Origin: Acidobacteriaceae bacterium
GTDB lineage: Bacteria; Acidobacteriota; Terriglobia; Terriglobales; Acidobacteriaceae
Assembly: GCA_028283655.1 (NCBI GenBank)
Contig: JAPWKE010000003.1
Location: 434,001 to 498,000 of the forward strand
Length of the DNA: 64,000 bases
Reading direction: 5' to 3'
Shown: one piece after another, positions 17,884 through 26,415 of the stretch
Layout of the letters: each line of letters starts with the position of its first letter
Numbering within the stretch: the stretch's first letter is position 1
Position numbers and translations under genes: made by a program
Notes under the pieces: model-generated
What the model was told of the DNA's origin: nothing
Database searches by the model: none
What the model saw: only the letters and a program-made list of their open reading frames with translations

Positions 17884-19101
17884 CTACGCGCCCTTGGTGC
17901 CGCAGAGGTTCCAACCGCGACCACCATCTCCGTACGACTCCCAACCGTCCGCCGTGATGGCGATGGTGTCCTCGAGCTTGATGAAGCCGCGCGTCTTATG
18001 GTGAAGCTCTGTTTCGACGGAGATCACCATGCCTTGTTCGAGGGGACGAGTGGCGTGATATGCCTCATACTTCGGCATCGCAGTCGCCGTCAGCCACGGC
18101 GCTTCATGGCTGACGATGCCCATACCATGCGCCCAGAAGGACATTGCGTCTTTGGCCGAAGATCGACTTAGGGCCTCGTTGGCTCTCACGAAGAGATCGC
18201 CGCCAATCGCGCCCGCCTTGAGGCCTTTGCGCGCAGTCTGCTGCACATCTTCCACTTGCCCCAGCAGGTCGATCAACTCCTGATCGGGATGTCCGCTGTA
18301 GCCCATGCGGGTCACGTCGCCGATGTAGCCCTTGTAGTTGCCGCCCGAGTCGAGCGCGAGCACTTCATTCTCGTGCCATACCTGATCGTATGGAGCTCGA
18401 TTCATCGATGTCCCCATGTTCGTCAACGCATACTCAAACTTGAGCCCGCGCTTCGTCTCTTCCTCGCGGAGTGCTTCGACAATCTGTCTCTTCGTGACTC
18501 CAGGCCCGTACGTTCCAAAGACTGCCAGCATCGATTCGACGACCTTCTCTGAGCCAAGGCGTAGAAGAGTCAGCTCTTCGGGACTCTTTCGCGCGCGAAG
18601 GATCTCTAGGGTGAACGTCGCATCAATCAACTTCGCGTCAGGAAGGTTCTCCTGCAGAACGCCATAGGCGTCGATCGGCATAAAGCCCACCTCGATGCCA
18701 ATGCGGCCATTCTGGACGTTGAGGCGCTTGATCTGCTCCACGGCCGATGCGGCGTAGCCGGTGCTGGTGAACTTCGTCAGGTCGAAATGCGAAACCCAGA
18801 AACTTCCCAACTGCTTTTCATACCGTTCCCACGGTGCGCCTACGTAACCTGAGTCAAGCGGCTGTCCCTTCTTGTAGACGAAGAAGGGGAGATAGCGGCT
18901 GAGTCCATGAGCATCCATGAAGTCGTAAAAGAAGAAGCGATAGTTTCCAAGCAAATACTGAATGCTGTGCTTTGAGGTGACGAGCAGGGCATCAAGCCCT
19001 GCTTCGTCCATCAACTGATCGAGCCGGTTGGTATCAAACGGCGGTTTGAGATACTTCGACCGATCTTCGACCGGGTTTCCTTCCGAATACGCAAAAGCCA
19101 T
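17884..19101 (-). CDS. M24-fold metallohydrolase (Xaa-Pro aminopeptidase/creatinase superfamily)
   Basis: 405 residues from ATG 19101, which has GAGGAG 6 bases upstream; 116 more codons lie upstream in frame but overlap the dehydrogenase gene. The N-terminal creatinase-like domain ends near residue 180. The catalytic pita-bread domain shows all five metal ligands: LALDSGGNYKGYIGDVTRMG (two Asp), HGMGIVSHEAPW (His), ISVETELHH (Glu) and GFIKLEDTIAI (Glu). The fold covers prolyl peptidases, creatinase and ectoine hydrolase, all cleaving C-N bonds. It is 31 bases after an MDR dehydrogenase and 9 bases before otnI, so it may release a C4 acid from an amide or peptide-like precursor; this is inference. 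Confidence 0.88.
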   Translation of the reverse strand: MAFAYSEGNPVEDRSKYLKPPFDTNRLDQLMDEAGLDALLVTSKHSIQYLLGNYRFFFYDFMDAHGLSRYLPFFVYKKGQPLDSGYVGAPWERYEKQLGSFWVSHFDLTKFTSTGYAASAVEQIKRLNVQNGRIGIEVGFMPIDAYGVLQENLPDAKLIDATFTLEILRARKSPEELTLLRLGSEKVVESMLAVFGTYGPGVTKRQIVEALREEETKRGLKFEYALTNMGTSMNRAPYDQVWHENEVLALDSGGNYKGYIGDVTRMGYSGHPDQELIDLLGQVEDVQQTARKGLKAGAIGGDLFVRANEALSRSSAKDAMSFWAHGMGIVSHEAPWLTATAMPKYEAYHATRPLEQGMVISVETELHHKTRGFIKLEDTIAITADGWESYGDGGRGWNLCGTKGA

Positions 19102-19132
19102 TTCTTTCTCCTCGTTTCCGCGTTCCTGATTC

Positions 19133-20311
19133 CTAAGCCGTGACTGCTTCTTCTTCCTTGGCTGCGGCTGTCTTCGAAGAGAAATCGTTGCGTACAACAA
19201 CCTTGATCGCGTCCTCCACACGATCACGCGCATAACGAAGCGCTTCTGGCAGTTCGCTGAGCGGGAAGGTGTGCGTGCACACCACGGTGGCATCGAAGCG
19301 CTTCTGGCGCATGAATGCCTCTGCGCGATGCGTTGCGCTCTTACCTTCGCCGCGGATCCCGTAGAGGTAAATGTTGTTTCGCACGATGTAGGCGACATCC
19401 ACAGGTGCGGCTTCGCCCGGGAACGCTGCCAGGCAGATCTTGCCGCCACGGTTGAGCATCTGGGCCGCTTCGTTCACGGCATTAGGAGCGCCGGAGCACT
19501 CGACAACATAGTCGGCACCCTTGCCATCAGTGAGCTCGCGCACGCGCTTCACGGGGTCTTCGTTCTTCACGTTGATGACGTAATCTGCTCCGAGCTGCTT
19601 GCCAATCTCGAGGCGATTGTCGCGGGTTCCGGTAAGGATGACGGGTTGAGCACCAAGAGCCTTTGCTACAGCTGCGCCAAGCAAGCCGATAGGCCCAGGA
19701 CCGGTAACAACGACGCTCTCTCCAGCGACCAGACCGCCGAGCTCGGTGAGCCCGTAGACGGCAGTGCCTGCAGTAACGACGAGCGTGGCTTCTTCATCGC
19801 TCATCGTGTCCGCGATGGGCACCAACGTGTTGATGTTGTTGATCTGGTATTCGCAGAAGCCGCCATCGGTCGTAAAGCCATTCGCGCGATGACCTTTGTC
19901 GACATCTCCGTAGTTCTTGCCGTAGTTGTGGCAGGACGTATACATGCCCTGGCGGCAACGGATGCACTGGCCGCAGCCTGCATGAATCTCCACGGTCACT
20001 CGTTGGCCGATCTCGTATTCGTCAACACCGGGGCCAAGGGCAACGACCGTGCCCATGTACTCATGACCGGGAGTGAAATTCTTGTTGAAGGGAAGTCCGC
20101 CTTGAATCATTGAGGGGGGACCATGTTTGATGATTTCGAGATCGGTCGCGCAAATCGCAACGGCATCGATGCGAACCAACACCTCAGCCCTCTTCGGCGA
20201 TGGAACAGGCTTGTCTACAAGAGTCAATTGGCCGGGGTCGCCCAACACCCACGCCTTCATGGTTTCGGGAATTGGGAAGTTGCTGTCAGTCTTTACGCCA
20301 GGATTCTGCAT
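19133..20311 (-). CDS. Zinc-dependent medium-chain alcohol dehydrogenase
   Basis: 392 residues. The catalytic zinc site is seen as VAICATDLEIIKHG (Cys) and FTPGHEYMGTV (His, Glu); the structural zinc cluster is HAGCGQCIRCRQGMYTSCHN. The coenzyme-binding motif VVTGPGPIGLLGAAVAKALG lies near residue 210. The family oxidises polyols, threonine or sugar acids with NAD(P). In this operon, with the isomerase, kinase and decarboxylase for oxo-tetronates but no LtnD-type dehydrogenase, it is the best candidate for the first oxidation step. AAAGGAAAAC precedes ATG 20311. It lies between the TonB receptor gene (66 bases upstream) and the M24 gene. Confidence 0.92.
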   Translation of the reverse strand: MQNPGVKTDSNFPIPETMKAWVLGDPGQLTLVDKPVPSPKRAEVLVRIDAVAICATDLEIIKHGPPSMIQGGLPFNKNFTPGHEYMGTVVALGPGVDEYEIGQRVTVEIHAGCGQCIRCRQGMYTSCHNYGKNYGDVDKGHRANGFTTDGGFCEYQINNINTLVPIADTMSDEEATLVVTAGTAVYGLTELGGLVAGESVVVTGPGPIGLLGAAVAKALGAQPVILTGTRDNRLEIGKQLGADYVINVKNEDPVKRVRELTDGKGADYVVECSGAPNAVNEAAQMLNRGGKICLAAFPGEAAPVDVAYIVRNNIYLYGIRGEGKSATHRAEAFMRQKRFDATVVCTHTFPLSELPEALRYARDRVEDAIKVVVRNDFSSKTAAAKEEEAVTA

Positions 20312-20377
20312 GATAGTTTTCCTTTCAACTTGGGTTATTGCCGAGTGCAGCGTGGTTAAGAGAGAGGTGGAAGTCTC

Positions 20378-23344
20378 CTAAAACGAGACCTTCATCGAAA
20401 TCTGTATTTGGCGGCTGCTGTTTGCGGTCGCAGTGATGAGTCCACCCGGACCGGGTTCGGGAGAGAGTGTCTGGTTCGCGGTGGTACCTTGTGCTGGACC
20501 ATTCGCGATCACAATAGGGTTGGGTATCTGTAGGTTCGTGTGGTTGAGCACGTTGGCGAAGTCGACTCGGAACTGAGCACCGACCCGCTTGTTGATCTGC
20601 CCTGAATGAACCAGCGAGAGGTCCCAATCAGCGTGCCCGGGACCGCGCAAGCTGTCACGGCCCGCATTCCCTACCGTTCCATACGCTGGAGCCGAGAACG
20701 CCGTTGGGTTGAAGTACTGTGCCACGCGTTGCGCGGTTGTGCCCCGGGTGTACAGTCGTCCGCTGAAGTTCGGATTGACATCCGGGCGAATCGGATTCCG
20801 TGGATCGCCGTTGCCCGTGGGGTTATAGCCAAGCTGAGGAGAGAAGGGAAACCCCGTCTGCAGGTTGGCGATGCTTCCTACGGACCAACCCGAAATAAGG
20901 CGGGACACAATCGGACTGGTCTTTGCGAAGAACGGCTGTTTGCTTCCGAACGGAAGCTGATACGTGAGGTTGATCGTTGCTATCGAGCTGATGTCCGTCG
21001 CAGAGGGGCCATAATCGAGGTCAGGACGGCTGGGAACGGCGACGAACGCCGGAGTGTTCGCCGACACGGAGGTTGTCCAGGCCGCGCCATTGTCCAGGTT
21101 CTTCGACCAAATGTAGGAACCATTGATCTGCAATCCCCGCGATAGATCGTGCCGATAGAGAACCGACAGAGCGTTGTAATTGCTTACGCCACCGGACCAC
21201 CAGGAGAGTGTGCTCGAAAGCTTAGGGTTTGCTTTGGCGGTGGTGGGGTAATAGATCGTCCCGTTCGGTAGAACGGTATAAGCCGGTTCGTTCAGATCGC
21301 CCGCGAGGATCTGGTTGTATCCATAGGACCCCAGATAGCCGATGCTGAGTGAACTCTTCCACGGCATCTGCTGTTCGATCCGAATCGTGTACGTAACCAG
21401 TGATGGTGTCGCGATATCAAGGGCAACCGTTGAGGGCAACACGGTTGGCGTCGCGCCCGTTGCGTTCGACACATTTGTCGCCGTATATGCGTTCGAGGTG
21501 TTGAAAGGAGCTGCCTGGTCAAGTCGGTAGTTCAAGCCCGATAGCGGCACATGATGCAGTCCGGCTCCGGCCCGCAACACCGTCGATCCCTTGGCGTTGA
21601 GGTTCCACATGATGCCGATATGAGGTTCAGGTAGAAAGAGTGCGCGGTTCTGATTGACGGCGTTTGACTGGACGGTCGGCGCGGAATCCATGACCCCATT
21701 CACGATGTGGTAAACCCCGGCTCGACCTTGAGACTCTGACCATCCGGTCGAAGATTCGAACCGAAAGCCTGCTCGGACGAGGAAGCGCGGCGTGGGGCGA
21801 TAGCTGTCTTCGACATAGGCGTCACCCATGAAGTTGCGCCACCCGAGCCCCGTCGTATTGGGGGTGTACCGGAACAGACGTATGGAACCAGCCAGAAAGA
21901 GTGAAAGCGAATTGAACGCTGCTTGGCCACCTAGGTCGCGCGCCACATCGTCGTTGGACTGCAGCCGTTGAATCCAACCACCGAACTCCAACTGATGCTT
22001 CCCATGCGTCCAGATCACATGGTCGTCAACAGTAAACGTGTTTCTAGCAATCGTGTTATCCCCAGCAGGGTTGGCGCCTGCGTTTGTCACCGCCGAAGCA
22101 CCACCGGAAGCGACTGTTCCCGACACGATGATCGAAGAGGTCGGTTTTCCAGGAACCAGCGTTGGCGTGATGGCTTGGATGTCGGGACGCACAGAACTGA
22201 CCAAGTGTGAACCGGCGCGGTTGAAAGAAAACCGAAACGTGTTCACAAGCTTCGCGCTGAAGTTGTGTTGCTCCTGGAGAGTCCCATTTTGCTGGCGCAG
22301 AGCCTCGTTCACGATCGAGTAGGGATTTTGGCTTGGTGTGCTCGCCGACGAATCGTCGATGGTGTATGTCGCGAACGCACTGTCATGCCGTCCCATCACG
22401 ATGTCTAAGCGGGACGAGCCCGCATCGATGCGCACACGCTGGGTGGGATTGTTGAACGCAAGCGCGATACCGGTGATCCGGCCGTTGCTCGTTACTTCTG
22501 GCCCATTCGCGACAGGCCAAAGATTCAAGAGTTGCGCCGAGACGGGGCTCACTGTGACAGGAACTCGTACGCCGCTTGCGTTGGGCAGTAAGCCCTGCCT
22601 TGCTTCGTTGTCTGGCACTAAGGCCACATTGCTCAGGCCAAGGTTCTGGCGGAATCCTTCGTAGTTTCCGAAGGCATACAGCACCTTGGGAATAATAGGA
22701 CCGCCGAGTGTGGCTCCGAACACATTGCGCTGACTGTTCGGCTTTCTGGACGGATCGAAGTAATTGCGCGCATTGAGGAAGCTATTCCGGAAATACTCAT
22801 AGCCGCTTCCATGCAGGGTGTCTGTCCCCGCAGTCGATGTGACGACCGTCACTTGCGCACCATCTCGTTTGCTATAGAACGATGAAAAGGTGCTCGTCAC
22901 GAGCGAATAATCGCGCCACGTGTCGATATCGAGGACTTGCCCTGTGTAGTTCAGGTTGTCCGGATTCAGAATGATGAACTGGTCGTAGAGTCGGCCATTC
23001 AGAGGGAGCTTCTTGATGACGCGTGGATCGTTCAACTCCGTTCCCGGTTTCACTGCTGAACTTTGTTGCGCCGCGTTCGGATTGCGTGTGTTGGCAGCTC
23101 CCGAAATCGTTCCGCCCACCGTTTGCGCCGACGCCATGCAACTCCCTGCGAGACAGGTCACCGTGAGCGTGGCGATACAGCTTGCAACCGCAAAGGGACG
23201 CGATGAGCTCGCGGAGCAGAGGGAGGGGAGGGGCGTAGATTCGAGAACCAGCGTGCCTATAGCGTCTTGGTAATACCGCCCGATCTCTCTTCGGCGAGGA
23301 CACGCTATGTGAGAGATTCGAGTTTTTGCAAACGAGCTGAACAT
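20378..23344 (-). CDS. TonB-dependent receptor, acidobacterial OAR-like, lacking the N-terminal carboxypeptidase-like domain
   Basis: 988 residues in the frame from ATG 23344. A hydrophobic signal segment (ASCIATLTVTCLAGSCMASA) ends near residue 74, so the true start may be further in. Typical acidobacterial receptors carry a carboxypeptidase-regulatory-like domain after the signal; here only about 35 residues separate the signal from KKLPLNGRLYDQF. The plug region contains TDTLHGSGYEYFRNSFLNAR and RNVFGATLGGPIIP, hallmarks of this group. The rest is a long beta-barrel ending in a phenylalanine (IQISMKVSF), as for outer-membrane proteins. It is the first gene of the minus-strand catabolic run and presumably takes up the oligomeric or complexed substrate. 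Confidence 0.9.
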   Translation of the reverse strand: MFSSFAKTRISHIACPRRREIGRYYQDAIGTLVLESTPLPSLCSASSSRPFAVASCIATLTVTCLAGSCMASAQTVGGTISGAANTRNPNAAQQSSAVKPGTELNDPRVIKKLPLNGRLYDQFIILNPDNLNYTGQVLDIDTWRDYSLVTSTFSSFYSKRDGAQVTVVTSTAGTDTLHGSGYEYFRNSFLNARNYFDPSRKPNSQRNVFGATLGGPIIPKVLYAFGNYEGFRQNLGLSNVALVPDNEARQGLLPNASGVRVPVTVSPVSAQLLNLWPVANGPEVTSNGRITGIALAFNNPTQRVRIDAGSSRLDIVMGRHDSAFATYTIDDSSASTPSQNPYSIVNEALRQQNGTLQEQHNFSAKLVNTFRFSFNRAGSHLVSSVRPDIQAITPTLVPGKPTSSIIVSGTVASGGASAVTNAGANPAGDNTIARNTFTVDDHVIWTHGKHQLEFGGWIQRLQSNDDVARDLGGQAAFNSLSLFLAGSIRLFRYTPNTTGLGWRNFMGDAYVEDSYRPTPRFLVRAGFRFESSTGWSESQGRAGVYHIVNGVMDSAPTVQSNAVNQNRALFLPEPHIGIMWNLNAKGSTVLRAGAGLHHVPLSGLNYRLDQAAPFNTSNAYTATNVSNATGATPTVLPSTVALDIATPSLVTYTIRIEQQMPWKSSLSIGYLGSYGYNQILAGDLNEPAYTVLPNGTIYYPTTAKANPKLSSTLSWWSGGVSNYNALSVLYRHDLSRGLQINGSYIWSKNLDNGAAWTTSVSANTPAFVAVPSRPDLDYGPSATDISSIATINLTYQLPFGSKQPFFAKTSPIVSRLISGWSVGSIANLQTGFPFSPQLGYNPTGNGDPRNPIRPDVNPNFSGRLYTRGTTAQRVAQYFNPTAFSAPAYGTVGNAGRDSLRGPGHADWDLSLVHSGQINKRVGAQFRVDFANVLNHTNLQIPNPIVIANGPAQGTTANQTLSPEPGPGGLITATANSSRQIQISMKVSF

Positions 23345-23615
23345 GCAGTCAACCTCGTGGAGGTGGCGCCGGTCAACTCAAAAGGCATAACTGCTTTCTG
23401 CGTACCGTCCACTTCAACGGAGCAAACTCTACGCCCGCAGAAATAAGTTCGTCCAACAATATATAGAGATTACATTTATCTTCAAAGTAGATGAATCAAG
23501 TTACCGATGAGGGCGGTGATCTTCTACATTCTGAAGTGCGAATTGCCCTTACATCGGCTTCCCTGGGATCCCCACTACCAGCTTCGATATGTCAGCAAGA
23601 TCGTCTGGAAGCCGC

Positions 23616-24554
23616 TCACACCCGTAATCTCCGCTTCACCGGGAGTTTCGACGCCTTCCTCATCGCTTCCAGAAAAAGATTCACCGTGCTCAGAGGTTCT
23701 TTCCCTTTCGTCCTGGCCTTCGCCACGATTGCCAGACCCCATCGAGTCAACGCAGGTTGACGATCAGCAATCGCCAAGACCTTCAGGTCTGAAGACTCGG
23801 GGAACGCCCGTGCGAGCACACTAGGAACAATGGCGACGCCCAAACCGCGCGAAACAAATTGCACCACAGTATGGACCTCTCCTACTTCGATCACCGTTCG
23901 CCGGTGAAGATTTCGCACGGCGAATTCGCGGTCGATCATTCTTCGTGTGGCCCGGCCTGGTGTGAGGTCAACGAAGTTCTCCTGGCTGATCGAGTCCATC
24001 GAAACTTTGTCTTTTGCCGCGAGCGGATGATCAACGCCGCAGATTCCTACCAAGGTGTCCTCGATGAAGGGCAGCACGACCAGTCCCGGTATCGTTGGAC
24101 TTCCGTGTAACGCATGGAAGCTCAGATCTAACTCTCCGGAGCGGACCATCTCCGGCACTGCGTCCGCAGTAACGGAACGCACTTCGATCTCAAGCAGCGG
24201 ATAGTCCGTTCGAATGTTCTTGAGCACGAGTGGCATATCAAGGTAGGGGATCAAACTTTGAAGAACTCCGATGCGCAGACGTCCCCGGACGATACCGTCA
24301 AATTCGCGGACCGATTGCAAACCTTCTTCAATGGCCGCCAGACTTGCACGAGCGTGTTGGAGGAATACCTTTCCTGCGTCCGTGAGAGCGACGCTCCTCG
24401 TCGTTCTTTCAATAAGACGGACGCCAACCTCTTCCTCCAACTCCTTGATTGAAGACGAGACACCCGACTGCACGATGTGAACCTTGCGTGCGGCCTTCGT
24501 AAAGCTCCCTTCGTCGGCTACTGCAATGAGATGTTGCAAATGTCTGATGTCCAT
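23616..24554 (-). CDS. LysR-family transcriptional regulator
   Basis: 312 residues. The N-terminal helix-turn-helix is canonical: HLQHLIAVADEGSFTKAARK followed by VQSGVSSSIKELEEEVGVRL and ERTTRSVALTDAG. A C-terminal periplasmic-binding-like effector domain follows from about residue 90 (GRLRIGVLQSLIPYLDMPLV; FVSRGLGVAIVPSVLA). ATG 24554 has an AGGAATG site. It is divergent from the LacD-type aldolase gene, and on the same strand as and upstream of the TonB receptor (271-base gap). It is therefore well placed to control both arms of the catabolic cluster. The effector is not known. Confidence 0.95.
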   Translation of the reverse strand: MDIRHLQHLIAVADEGSFTKAARKVHIVQSGVSSSIKELEEEVGVRLIERTTRSVALTDAGKVFLQHARASLAAIEEGLQSVREFDGIVRGRLRIGVLQSLIPYLDMPLVLKNIRTDYPLLEIEVRSVTADAVPEMVRSGELDLSFHALHGSPTIPGLVVLPFIEDTLVGICGVDHPLAAKDKVSMDSISQENFVDLTPGRATRRMIDREFAVRNLHRRTVIEVGEVHTVVQFVSRGLGVAIVPSVLARAFPESSDLKVLAIADRQPALTRWGLAIVAKARTKGKEPLSTVNLFLEAMRKASKLPVKRRLRV

Positions 24555-24833
24555 GACTTCATTCCTGTTTTATTTATCGTCTGAAAAGATGAGTGATATT
24601 CAAAAAAGTTGTTTTTCAGAAGAGTGTTCACGAGCATAAGCTTCTTAGGCAATTGGGGCAAGCGCTGTTCAAGTGACTCGTACGTTTGTGCGGGCTTGCT
24701 GGACTAGCGGGCGTCTGAGAGCGGGGTGGGCAACTCTGCGGACACCAGCTCTTGAAACTAAGGCTTTCTTGAAGCCGGTACAGAAAGACCTTCGCAAGAA
24801 GGACAAACAAGATTGGACTAAGGAACAAGCTCA
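24555..24833. promoter_or_regulatory. Divergent promoter region between lysR and lacD-type gene
   Basis: 279 bases without a supported gene. The part next to lysR is distinctly AT-rich (24562-24620) compared with its surroundings, as expected for promoters and a LysR binding site. I could not identify a clean T-N11-A palindrome. Confidence 0.4.
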
Positions 24834-25826
24834 ATGAAACTCACGCCTGGAAAGCTGGCCGGTCTCAAAGCGGTCTCGAACACAAACGGTGTCATCGCTG
24901 CGGCAGCCATGGATCAAAGAGGCTCACTTCAAAAGACTCTCTCCAACGAGCGGGGAAGCGCGGCGACAAGTCACGATCTCGAAGTGTTCAAAACACTTGT
25001 GACGGAAACTCTTACGCAACATGCTTCAGCGATCTTGCTCGATCCTGAATTCGGGCTGCCAGCGTCTCACAAGCGCAACGAAAAGGGCCTACTCCTTGCC
25101 TACGAGAAGACGGGATACGATGCCACACTCCGGGGACGTCTCCCTGACTTGCTCGAACTCTGGAGCGTACGCCGTCTCAAGGAGGCGGGCGCGGACTGTT
25201 TGAAAATCCTTCTCTACTACACTCCGTTTGAAGACTCCAAGATCAATGATCTGAAGCATGCGTGGATCGAAAGAATCGGCGACGAGTGCAGGGCGAATGA
25301 CCTTCCGTTCTTCCTCGAGTTTGTCGGATATGACGCAGAGGGCGGCGATGTGAAGTCGCTCGCCTACGCGAAAAAGAAGCCCTCGATCGTCGCCGGTGCC
25401 ATGCAAGAGTTTTCCAAACCACGTTATGGCGTGGATGTTCTCAAGGTGGAAGTTCCCGTAGAGATGAACTATGTGTCGGGAACACGTGCGTTCAACGGAG
25501 AGGAGGCCTACACGAAAGCCGAGGCGATGCGTCTCTTCCGGGACACTGCCGAAGCTACCGAGCTGCCTTTCATCTATCTCTCCGCTGGCGTTTCGAATCC
25601 GGTCTTCATCGAAACCTTGGAGTTGGCCAACGAATCGGGAGTGAAGTACAACGGTGTTCTTTGCGGCCGCGCGACCTGGCAGGATGGGATCGCCATCTAT
25701 GCCAAGCAAGGAGCGGAAGCGTTTCGGGATTGGTTGGAGACTGTCGGTGTTCGCAACATCCAGAACGTGAATCAGGCTTTGAATGGCGCAACGAGCTGGT
25801 TTGCAAAGGTGGAGGACAGCCAGTGA
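24834..25826 (+). CDS. lacD: Tagatose-1,6-bisphosphate aldolase, LacD type (class I)
   Basis: 330 residues, the normal LacD length. Conserved parts include VIAAAAMDQRGSLQKTL at residues 20-36, AILLDPEFGLPA, DCLKILLYYTPF (Schiff-base lysine region), FFLEFVGYD and VLKVEVPVEMNYV. The enzyme splits tagatose-1,6-bisphosphate (and often fructose-1,6-bisphosphate and other stereoisomers) to DHAP and glyceraldehyde-3-phosphate. Run backwards it would condense DHAP from the tetronate branch with glyceraldehyde-3-phosphate, feeding fbp. It is divergent from the LysR gene and coupled to a VOC protein whose GTG overlaps its stop. No lacC-type kinase is present, so use in lactose or galactose catabolism is unlikely. 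Confidence 0.93.
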   Translation: MKLTPGKLAGLKAVSNTNGVIAAAAMDQRGSLQKTLSNERGSAATSHDLEVFKTLVTETLTQHASAILLDPEFGLPASHKRNEKGLLLAYEKTGYDATLRGRLPDLLELWSVRRLKEAGADCLKILLYYTPFEDSKINDLKHAWIERIGDECRANDLPFFLEFVGYDAEGGDVKSLAYAKKKPSIVAGAMQEFSKPRYGVDVLKVEVPVEMNYVSGTRAFNGEEAYTKAEAMRLFRDTAEATELPFIYLSAGVSNPVFIETLELANESGVKYNGVLCGRATWQDGIAIYAKQGAEAFRDWLETVGVRNIQNVNQALNGATSWFAKVEDSQ

Positions 25827-26353
25827 GCCACGATGTTCCTCGCGGAATCGAACACATCGGCATCTGCGTTCCAGATCATGATGCGGCGGTACGCTTCTTT
25901 GAAAGCGCGTTCGGGGCTACGGTGCTTCAGTCTCACGTGACAAGGGACCAGCCCCTCTCGAGTCGTCAGCTCAATCAGTCCCACGGAATGGCCGCACGGA
26001 GCGAGATATGTGCGGCCAGTCTGCTACGTTTCGGAAACGCGGCCAACATCGAAATCATGCAACTGACGCGGTATACGCGGCTGGATCCTGCGGATTTCAG
26101 CGATATGGGGCTGCAACATTTTTCCGTATACGTCGACGATCTCGACGCCTGCACCCGTCGCTTCGTTCGCGCCGGGGGGCTGCTCCTCGATGGCCCTTTC
26201 GACCTGATTGGTTACGAAGCAGGTGCCGGCAATCGCGGTCGATTCGGCCGCATGCCATGGGGTTCGATGGTCGAGTTCATCACTCTTCCTGCCGCTGCAA
26301 CGAAGACCGAAGTGTCGATGCAGACCCGTTGGTTTCCGCAACTTCAAGAATGA
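25823..26353 (+). CDS. VOC-superfamily (glyoxalase fold) protein
   Basis: 176 residues starting at GTG 25823, which overlaps the LacD stop as GTGA. The open frame runs further upstream but inside lacD, so this start is preferred. Two VOC half-modules are seen: GIEHIGICVPDHDAAVRFFE near the N terminus (first metal His) and GLQHFSVYVDDLDACTRRF near residue 95 (second His), closing with SMVEFITLP (Glu). The fold includes glyoxalase I, dioxygenases and epimerases, all metal dependent. Translation coupling to the aldolase suggests it handles a related aldehyde or sugar phosphate, for example as an epimerase or methylglyoxal scavenger; not determinable. Confidence 0.82.
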   Translation: MSHDVPRGIEHIGICVPDHDAAVRFFESAFGATVLQSHVTRDQPLSSRQLNQSHGMAARSEICAASLLRFGNAANIEIMQLTRYTRLDPADFSDMGLQHFSVYVDDLDACTRRFVRAGGLLLDGPFDLIGYEAGAGNRGRFGRMPWGSMVEFITLPAAATKTEVSMQTRWFPQLQE

Positions 26354-26391
26354 CAGCGTCGACCAACCTTTGACGAGCATTCAGTTCTCGC

Positions 26392-26415
26392 ACGGCCATC
26401 AGGCAGGTTGGCCGT
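26392..26415. terminator. Hairpin between convergent VOC and tpiA genes
   Basis: ACGGCCA and TGGCCGT pair around a 10-base loop. The 3' arm covers the last codons of tpiA. Weak but correctly placed. Confidence 0.4.
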
